Shown piece after piece: positions 58,123 through 64,000 of a stretch of 64,000 nucleotides of DNA; position 1 is the first letter of the stretch, and every line of letters starts with the position of its first letter. The DNA comes from Pseudomonas schmalbachii (GTDB lineage Bacteria; Pseudomonadota; Gammaproteobacteria; Pseudomonadales; Pseudomonadaceae). Below the pieces are notes generated by a model. The model saw only the letters and a list, made by a program, of their open reading frames with translations, ran no database searches and was not told where the DNA came from. Location of the stretch: positions 1,054,001 to 1,118,000 of the forward strand of contig NZ_JAELYA010000001.1 in assembly GCF_017589465.1 (NCBI RefSeq). Direction: 5' to 3'. The translations under genes were made by a program, and so were the position numbers.

Positions 58123-58769
58123 GCGGTGTGCTCCAGGCTGCCGGCCAGTTCGCGGGCTTCCCTGGCCAGTTGAGTGATCTGATCCCAGGCGCGGGCGCGA
58201 ATCAGACTGGGCGGCGCAATCCAGGTACCACCGACACAGGCGACGTTGGGCAGGCTGAGGAAGTTCAGCAGGTTTTCCTGGGTGATACCGCCGGTCGGGC
58301 AGAAGCGGATGCCGGTGAACGGCCCCTTCAGGCTCTTGAGCATCTTCACCGCGCCACTGCCATTGGCCGGGAACAGCTTCAGCGAGCGATATCCGTATTC
58401 CAGCGCCAGCAGCACTTCCGAAGGCGTCATCACGCCCGGAAGATACGGCATCCGCGCATCTTCGGCAGCGGCTACCAGGCGTGGCGTGCAGCCCGGGCTG
58501 ACCGCGAAGTGGGCGCCGGCATCGCGCGCCTCCTGGAACTGCTCGGTATGAATCAGCGTACCGGCCCCGAGGATCACTTCCGGCAGCTCGCGATGGATTT
58601 CCGCCAGCGCCTCCAGGGCATGCGGAGTGCGCAGGGTCACCTCCATCACGCGGATGCCGCCGGCATACAGCGCGCGGGCCAGATCGGCCGCCAGCGCGAC
58701 GTCCTCGATCACCAATACCGGCATCACCGGGCGCGCCTGCTGCAGCACCCAGTCCATCGACAGATTCAT
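58119..58769 (-). CDS. eda: KHG/KDPG aldolase Eda
   Basis: 2-keto-3-deoxy-6-phosphogluconate aldolase of the Entner-Doudoroff pathway. It has 216 residues from the ATG at 58769 (MNLSMDWVLQQARPVMPVLV), with GGGGGTGA upstream; the longer open frame is not Eda-like. Catalytic glutamate in VMEVTLRT, Schiff-base lysine in SLKLFPANGSGAVKML, phosphate loop FCPTGGIT. Not beside edd or zwf, so probably the second eda copy known in some pseudomonads. Confidence 0.92.
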   Translation of the reverse strand: MNLSMDWVLQQARPVMPVLVIEDVALAADLARALYAGGIRVMEVTLRTPHALEALAEIHRELPEVILGAGTLIHTEQFQEARDAGAHFAVSPGCTPRLVAAAEDARMPYLPGVMTPSEVLLALEYGYRSLKLFPANGSGAVKMLKSLKGPFTGIRFCPTGGITQENLLNFLSLPNVACVGGTWIAPPSLIRARAWDQITQLAREARELAGSLEHTA

Positions 58770-58976
58770 TTCACCCCCAATCCGGACACTACATCCCTGA
58801 TGAAAGCGCCTTTCGGCAAAGGCACTCCTGAAACATCCCTGCCACTGCTCCCGATCAGAGCGGCGGACACAGGCCGAGAAGTTTACAGGCTCGGCGGCAG
58901 ACGTCACGACCTGCCGTCCGGGAGCGCACATGAAAAGGCGGCAGCCATCCGCTTGCCGCCGCCTGCAGAAGGAGGA

Positions 58977-59816
58977 TCAGGACGCCATTGCCAGAACGGC
59001 CGGACTTTCCACTCGTTCAAGCAACTCCAGCACGGCATCGGCCACTTCCGGATTGGCAAGCACGGCCTGATGCCCGCCTTTGGGCAGACGCAGCATGCGA
59101 CTGCTGTCCCAGGCCGCGTGGATTTCCGCAGAATCCCCTACCGGCACCACCCGGTCATCCTCGGCATGTACCACCAGGCCCGGGATGTCCAGTTGATAAC
59201 GCGCCACATCCAGTTGCGCCGCGGGTATTCCAGCCTCCCGCTCGACCTGGCGAATGAAGCGCGCACGGGCGACAGGCGGCAGTCCGACGAAATGCGCGAA
59301 GCGACGCAACACGGTAATCAACCGGCTTGGCGCAGCGATGGTCACCAGCGCCTCCGTGCGCAAGCCGAGCTGAGTCGCCAACAAGGCACTGGCGCCGCCC
59401 ATCGAGTGCCCAATGACGGCCCGGAGCGGCGGCAACTCCCCGGCAGCCTCGAGCAGTGCCCGCGCGAACAGGACGACGTTCGCTTCATGCCCCGGCGAGC
59501 GACCATGGGCCGGACCATCCAGCGCCACGACCGAGTAACCGGCTCCCACCAGCGTCTGGATCAGCGCGGCGAACTGGGTCGGCCGCCCCTCCCAGCCATG
59601 CAGCAGAAGCACCGCGGGCCCCACGCCCCAGCGCAAGGCAGACAGGCCGAAGCGCAAGGTGACCCGCTCGGAACTGGCCAGCAATGGCAGTTCCCAGTCA
59701 CGCGGCTCAAACTCCCGCGGCGTCATGAACGCCCTGCGCATCTTTCCGGCCACCCATTGCGGGGCGACTCGCCCCAGAGTGGTGTTTACGCCTCGAACCC
59801 AAGCCAAGCTGCTCAT
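58977..59816 (-). CDS. Alpha/beta hydrolase
   Basis: Hydrolase of 279 residues. It has an LLHGWEGRPTQF oxyanion region, nucleophile elbow GHSMGGAS, acid in VHAEDDRVVPVGD, and catalytic histidine in KGGHQAVLA. It starts 12 nt after a TetR gene and is likely its regulated partner. Substrate unknown. Confidence 0.9.
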   Translation of the reverse strand: MSSLAWVRGVNTTLGRVAPQWVAGKMRRAFMTPREFEPRDWELPLLASSERVTLRFGLSALRWGVGPAVLLLHGWEGRPTQFAALIQTLVGAGYSVVALDGPAHGRSPGHEANVVLFARALLEAAGELPPLRAVIGHSMGGASALLATQLGLRTEALVTIAAPSRLITVLRRFAHFVGLPPVARARFIRQVEREAGIPAAQLDVARYQLDIPGLVVHAEDDRVVPVGDSAEIHAAWDSSRMLRLPKGGHQAVLANPEVADAVLELLERVESPAVLAMAS

Positions 59817-59828
59817 GACAGCACCTCC

Positions 59829-60368
59829 TCAGATCACCGCCTTCTTCGCGGCACGCAGGACACGGTCGGACAGGTCGCTCGGGCCAAGCGCCCGGGCCAG
59901 TGCCAGTCCACCCACCATCAAAGCCATGTCGGCCAGCACGGCATCCGCCTCTTCGGGGCGCCCCGCCAACTCCGCAGTCATCAGCTCCATGTGCTCGATC
60001 AGCGCTTCGCGGAAGCCTTCCGGAAGGTGCGCCACATCGGACAAGGAGCTGGGGATAGGACAGCCTGCGTCCTGGCTGTCGCGATGCTTGCGCGACAGGT
60101 AGAAAGCGGCGACCAGCCCGCGCCGCTCGGCAAACGACATCGCCGGATCGAGGTTCTTCAGCATTTCCCGACGCGTGCACAGGAGGTGTTTGAAGGCTTC
60201 CAGCATCAGGGCGTCCTTGCTTTCGAAATGGGCGTAGAAGCCACCCACCGTCAGCCCCGCCGAGCCCATCACCTCGCCCACGCTGGGATCGACCGGACCG
60301 CGCTGCAGCAGCGCGGTGGATGCGGCATTGAGGATGCGTTCACGGGTCTGGGCCTTCTTGTCGCGCAT
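59829..60368 (-). CDS. TetR family transcriptional regulator
   Basis: TetR repressor of 179 residues. The N-terminal HTH has TRERILNAASTAL then VGEVMGSAGLTVGGFYAHFE (FYxHF), and the ligand domain is helical with GCPIPSSLSDVAHLPEGFR. First gene before a hydrolase, 12 nt apart. AT-rich palindromes directly upstream (60392-60422) are the likely self-operator. Ligand unknown. Confidence 0.92.
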   Translation of the reverse strand: MRDKKAQTRERILNAASTALLQRGPVDPSVGEVMGSAGLTVGGFYAHFESKDALMLEAFKHLLCTRREMLKNLDPAMSFAERRGLVAAFYLSRKHRDSQDAGCPIPSSLSDVAHLPEGFREALIEHMELMTAELAGRPEEADAVLADMALMVGGLALARALGPSDLSDRVLRAAKKAVI

Positions 60369-60391
60369 GACGGTCTCGCTCTCGATCCAAA

Positions 60392-60422
60392 AATATTATG
60401 GTCGAAATATTATTCTCATAAT
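60392..60422. promoter_or_regulatory. AT-rich palindromes upstream of TetR
   Basis: AATATT-N10-AATATT around 60392-60411 and ATTAT-TCTC-ATAAT at 60409-60422. The block is strikingly AT-rich against the GC-rich surroundings and ends about 25 nt upstream of the TetR start, the expected place for the promoter and self-operator. Confidence 0.6.
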
Positions 60423-60477
60423 AAAAATCCGCAAGCGCCAATCGCGACCGCCGGTCGGGAGACAAAATCGGGAATCG

Positions 60478-60512
60478 GAAAAACAAAAAGGCCACTCGAA
60501 AACCGAGTGGCC
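60478..60512 (-). terminator. Terminator of the tRNA-Glu/Ala array
   Basis: On the minus strand GGCCACTCG-GTTTT-CGAGTGGCC followed by TTTTTGTTTTTCC, 24 nt after the last tRNA-Glu. Confidence 0.92.
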
Positions 60513-60536
60513 CTATAGATCCGCAGAGCGGGAAAA

Positions 60537-60612
60537 TGGCGTCCCCTAGGGGACTCGAACCCCTGTTACCGCCGTGAAAGGGCGGTGTCCTAGGCCACTA
60601 GACGAAGGGGAC
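60537..60612 (-). tRNA. tRNA-Glu (TTC), copy 3 of array
   Basis: 76 nt with CCA. Acceptor GTCCCCT/AGGGGAC, anticodon loop CTTTCAC (TTC), T arm AGGGGTTCGAGTCCCCT. Last gene of the minus-strand array of Ala-Glu pairs. Confidence 0.97.
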
Positions 60613-60652
60613 GTATCCTTCGAAGAAATCCACGAACGTGGATTCTGGCAAT

Positions 60653-60728
<76 letters not shown>

Positions 60729-60771
60729 AGATGACTCTGGCGAACGACGCAAGCGCATCGTTACTGGAAAG

Positions 60772-60847
60772 TGGCGTCCCCTAGGGGACTCGAACCCCTG
60801 TTACCGCCGTGAAAGGGCGGTGTCCTAGGCCACTAGACGAAGGGGAC
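60772..60847 (-). tRNA. tRNA-Glu (TTC), copy 2 of array
   Basis: Identical by eye to the copy at 60537-60612; offset 235 nt within a tandem repeat that includes the spacers. Confidence 0.97.
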
Positions 60848-60888
60848 GTATCCTTCGAAGAAATCCACGAGCGTGGACTCTGGCAAAT

Positions 60889-60964
<76 letters not shown>

Positions 60965-61008
60965 AGATGACTCTGGCGAACGACGCAAGCGCATCGTTAC
61001 TGGAATAG

Positions 61009-61084
61009 TGGCGTCCCCTAGGGGACTCGAACCCCTGTTACCGCCGTGAAAGGGCGGTGTCCTAGGCCACTAGACGAAGGGGAC
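61009..61084 (-). tRNA. tRNA-Glu (TTC), copy 1 of array
   Basis: Identical by eye to the other two tRNA-Glu genes. Its leftward spacer repeats that of copy 2, while the rightward spacer to the next tRNA-Ala is different. Confidence 0.97.
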
Positions 61085-61149
61085 GCAATCCTTCGATTTT
61101 CAGTTCCGCTTACCGCAAAACCTACTGGGCTTTCCTTTCCACAAGAAAG

Positions 61150-61225
<76 letters not shown>

Positions 61226-61380
61226 GTCGGTGAAGACGGGCGGCATCTTATGATCGGACTGGCACCCTGTCAACAGTATTTTTTCTTTGTACTTAAAATT
61301 TTTGCTATAAGAACAACCACTTACCCAGCCCCATAAACGAACATGGCCCGCACGAGGCGGGCCATGAGGATCAGATTCGA

Positions 61381-62865
61381 TCAGCCGGGAATGGCGTCGC
61401 GGATCTTTTCCCACTCCTTGGTTTCCTTCTTCGACGCCCCGCCCAGCAGTTCCAGCGCCTGGCGCAGACGATAGCGCGACAGGTCTGCGCCGAGGATTTC
61501 CATGGCATCCAGCACCGACACCGAACTGGCCTGGCCGGTGATAGCCGGGAACATCAGCGGCATCACATCACGCAGCTTGAGCCCCAGGTGCTCGGCCACT
61601 GCCTGGATGCACCCGGTGATCTTTTCCTTCTCCCACTGGCGCAAGGCTTCGATCTTCCACAGCACCAGCTGCAGCACCTGGCGCACCTGGGTAGCGTCGA
61701 GCTTCTTGTGCTCGAACAGCCTGGCATCCAGTTGCACGCCGCCGCTGAAGAAGAAGCCCGCCAGCGGAGCGATCTGGCTGAAGTTCTCGACCCGGCCCTG
61801 GACGTGCGGGGCGATCTTCATCAGGTATTCAGGATTGAGCGCCCACTTCTGCACTTCCCTGGCGAAGTCTTCCACCGCCAGTTCGCGAATCCACTGGCCG
61901 TTCAGCCAGGACAGCTTCTCCAGATCGAAGATCGGCCCGCCCAGGGAAACACGCGACAGGTCGAAGTTCTCGATCATCTCGGCCAGGGTGAACTTCTCGC
62001 GCTCGTCCGGCATCGACCAGCCCATGCGCCCGAGATAGTTGAGCAGCGCCTGCGGCAGGTAGCCCATGCGCTCGTAGAAGGTGATGGAGGTGGGGTTCTT
62101 GCGCTTGGACAGCTTGCTCTTGTCCGGATTGCGCAGCAGCGGCATGTAGCACAGCACCGGCTGCTCCCAGCCGAAGTACTCGTAGAGCTTGATCAGCTTC
62201 GGCGCCGACGGCAGCCACTCCTCGCCGCGCAGGACGTGGGTGATGCCCATCAGGTGGTCGTCCACCACGTTGGCGAGGAAGTAGGTCGGCAGGCCATCGG
62301 CCTTCATCAGCACCTGCATGTCCATGCGATCCCACGGGATCTCGACATCGCCGCGCAGCATATCCGGAACCACGCAGACGCCTTCGGTCGGCACCTTCAT
62401 GCGAACGACGTGCGACTCGCCCGCAGCGATGCGCTGGGCCGCCTCGTCCTTCGTCAAATGCATGCACAGGCCGTCGTAGCGCGGGGTTTCCTTGTTCGCC
62501 ATCTGCTGCGCGCGGACCTGGTCCAGGCGCTCGGCAGAGCAGAAGCAGGGGAAGGCATGGCCTTTCTCCACCAGCTCGTCGGAGTACTTCTTGTAGATCT
62601 CGCCACGCTCGCTCTGCCGGTACGGACCGTGCGGACCGCCGACATCCGGGCCCTCGTCCCACTCGATGCCGAGCCAGCGCAGCGCATCGAAGATCTGCTG
62701 TTCGGACTCGCGGGTGGAACGCAGCTGATCGGTGTCCTCGATGCGCAGGATGAACTGGCCGCCGTGCTGGCGAGCGAAGCAGAGGTTGAACAGCGCGATG
62801 TAGGCGGTGCCGACATGCGGATCGCCGGTGGGAGACGGCGCGATACGGGTGCGAACAGTGGTCAT
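61381..62865 (-). CDS. gltX: Glutamyl-tRNA synthetase GltX
   Basis: Charges tRNA-Glu. It has 494 residues. Class I signatures: the HIGH-like HVGT in [22 protein letters not shown], and the KMSKS-like LSKRK in [13 protein letters not shown]-terminal anticodon-binding domain complete. It lies directly upstream of the tRNA-Glu/Ala array it serves, in the same orientation. A hairpin ATGGCCCGC-N5-GCGGGCCAT at 61343-61365 follows the stop. Confidence 0.97.
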   Translation of the reverse strand: MTTVRTRIAPSPTGDPHVGTAYIALFNLCFARQHGGQFILRIEDTDQLRSTRESEQQIFDALRWLGIEWDEGPDVGGPHGPYRQSERGEIYKKYSDELVEKGHAFPCFCSAERLDQVRAQQMANKETPRYDGLCMHLTKDEAAQRIAAGESHVVRMKVPTEGVCVVPDMLRGDVEIPWDRMDMQVLMKADGLPTYFLANVVDDHLMGITHVLRGEEWLPSAPKLIKLYEYFGWEQPVLCYMPLLRNPDKSKLSKRKNPTSITFYERMGYLPQALLNYLGRMGWSMPDEREKFTLAEMIENFDLSRVSLGGPIFDLEKLSWLNGQWIRELAVEDFAREVQKWALNPEYLMKIAPHVQGRVENFSQIAPLAGFFFSGGVQLDARLFEHKKLDATQVRQVLQLVLWKIEALRQWEKEKITGCIQAVAEHLGLKLRDVMPLMFPAITGQASSVSVLDAMEILGADLSRYRLRQALELLGGASKKETKEWEKIRDAIPG

Positions 62866-62914
62866 GAAAGCTCTCGTGAAAACCGAAATGAACAGTACGG
62901 ACAGCCGTCCGCAC

Positions 62915-63838
62915 TCATGGGCGCGATGTTATCAGGCGGGCCGCCCCCGGCTCCAGCCAATGCCCCTCCCCTACCGGCAGGCACTGGATGAGGAAGTCGA
63001 GGAAGGCCTTCACTTTCAACGCCTGGAACCGGCGCGATGGATAGACAGCATAGATCTCGCCCGCCGGCAGCTGCACCTCCGGCAGCAGGCGCACCAGACG
63101 GCCCGCCTTGATCCACGCATCGACGATCAGTTCAGGCAATGACGCGATCCCCGCCCCGGCCAGCACCGCCTCGCGGGCGAAGGTGACATTGTTGCAGGAC
63201 AGCACCCATTGGCACGGCACGCTGTCGCTGGATAACGGCCAGTAGCGCTGGGAATCCTGCGGCAGGAGCACGGCACGGTGCCGCTCCAGATCCTCGACAC
63301 GCTCCGGCCGGCCATGCTGGCGGATGTATTCCGGACTGGCGCACAGACATCGATTGGAGAGCAGCAGCCTCCGGGCGATAAGGGTCGAGTCCTCCGGCTG
63401 GCCGACGGTGATGGCGATATCCACCCCCTCCTCCAGCGGATCGACGGTACGCGAGGTCAGTTCGACTTCCGCGGTGATCTGCGGATACAGGCGCATGAAG
63501 TCGCCCAGCACCCCAGCCAGGTAGATCTGCCCGAACTCGATCGGCGAGGTGATGCGCAACAGCCCGGACGGAGCCTGCTGCAACTGCATCACCGCCTGCT
63601 CGGCCTCGGCGAAGTCGAGCATGATCTGCCGGCAACGCTCGTAATAGGCCTGCCCCACTTCGGTCAGCCTGAGCTTGCGAGTGGTGCGATTGAGCAGACG
63701 CACACCCAGGCGCTCCTCGAGCAGGACGATTCGCCGGCTGACCGTGGATTTCTGCATGCCCAGGCTTTGCGCCGCCTGGGTGAAGCTGTGACACTCCACG
63801 ACCCGGGTAAAGATCAGCGCATCATCCAGCCCCATCAT
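62915..63838 (-). CDS. LysR family transcriptional regulator
   Basis: LysR regulator of 307 residues from the ATG at 63838 ([20 protein letters not shown]), with AGAGG upstream; the open frame further upstream reads through the divergent promoter region. [23 protein letters not shown]. AaeR/DsdC-type layout with a [11 protein letters not shown] linker region. Divergent from the gene starting at 63941, which it probably controls. Confidence 0.91.
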   Translation of the reverse strand: MMGLDDALIFTRVVECHSFTQAAQSLGMQKSTVSRRIVLLEERLGVRLLNRTTRKLRLTEVGQAYYERCRQIMLDFAEAEQAVMQLQQAPSGLLRITSPIEFGQIYLAGVLGDFMRLYPQITAEVELTSRTVDPLEEGVDIAITVGQPEDSTLIARRLLLSNRCLCASPEYIRQHGRPERVEDLERHRAVLLPQDSQRYWPLSSDSVPCQWVLSCNNVTFAREAVLAGAGIASLPELIVDAWIKAGRLVRLLPEVQLPAGEIYAVYPSRRFQALKVKAFLDFLIQCLPVGEGHWLEPGAARLITSRP

Positions 63839-63940
63839 TGTTCCCTCTATGCAACAAAGTTTCCGAAGTGTAGCGGCTAGGGGCCATCGGGGAACACTGA
63901 TACATTGGCTGACTTTTGGCCAACCAAACGCTCGTTTCCC

Positions 63941-64000
63941 ATGCCTGCTCAACTCAAGCGCCGCCTTTCCATATTCCTCGTACTCCTCGGCCTGGTTGCC
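63941..64000 (+). CDS. Start of a membrane protein gene, probably HlyD/EmrA-type membrane fusion protein (cut by window)
   Basis: Only the first 20 codons are present: MPAQLKRRLSIFLVLLGLVA, a positively charged N-terminus followed by a hydrophobic helix. In PAO1 the gene at this place, divergent from the LysR next to gltX, encodes a secretion protein of the HlyD family. That product is inferred from synteny; the residues seen fit any single-helix inner-membrane anchor. Confidence 0.5.
   Translation, partial: MPAQLKRRLSIFLVLLGLVA

Overview
The window is a high-GC (roughly 65%) stretch of a Pseudomonas chromosome. It carries kdpFABC-D, a PA1611-type hybrid kinase beside fabAB, cheR-cheV-flgA-flgM-flgN-flgZ, metZ-purF-cvpA-folC-accD-trpF-truA-fimV-asd-leuBDC, and a tRNA-Glu/Ala array beside gltX. 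Gene content and order recall the P. aeruginosa lineage, but several neighbourhoods that I remember as separate in strain PAO1 are joined here. The intergenic palindromic repeats also suggest a related species, such as one near P. nitroreducens or P. citronellolis. The species call is inference. Apart from the genes cut by the window edges, no insertion sequence, prophage, CRISPR array or obvious defence island was seen.

Layout. 1-7.2 kb: high-affinity K+ uptake, kdpFABC plus the sensor kinase kdpD (cut by the left edge), all on the minus strand. 7.5-9.5 kb: a GntR/FCD regulator and a CynX/NimT-type MFS carrier. 9.6-15.1 kb: AI-2E-family membrane protein, DUF4892 protein, Nu-type GST, two overlapping alpha/beta hydrolases, MgtC/SapB protein. 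15.4-21.4 kb: gpsA-DUF4389-sixA, divergent from a hybrid histidine kinase, then fabA-fabB. 21.5-26 kb: chemotaxis/flagellar block around a divergent cheV/flgA promoter. 26-30 kb: MFS carrier, glutamine-synthetase-like polyamine enzyme, PPK2. 30-35 kb: a LysR regulator and ABC transporter for 2-aminoethylphosphonate. 35.1-35.5 kb: tRNA-Val-Asp-Asp. 35.6-53.9 kb: a long minus-strand run of housekeeping genes for methionine, purine, folate, fatty-acid, tryptophan, aspartate-family and leucine synthesis, with truA and fimV inside. 54-60.4 kb: LysR, ibpA heat-shock gene with an apparent ROSE thermometer, SDR, dusC, thioesterase, KDPG aldolase, hydrolase, TetR. 60.5-62.9 kb: three Glu-Ala tRNA pairs and gltX. 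62.9-64 kb: LysR and the start of a divergent gene.

No wholly new multi-gene system stands out. The most unusual signals are regulatory and structural. There are families of palindromic intergenic repeats, including one 75-bp unit present three times with no differences seen; three repeats supply the stop codon of the preceding gene, and one pair splits kdpB from kdpC. A TetR-type operator sits just downstream of a sigma-70 promoter. An RpoN promoter has a predicted start that falls on the flgA start codon. The phosphonate transporter/regulator set has no catabolic genes beside it. The tRNA array is triplicated with a D-loop variant.
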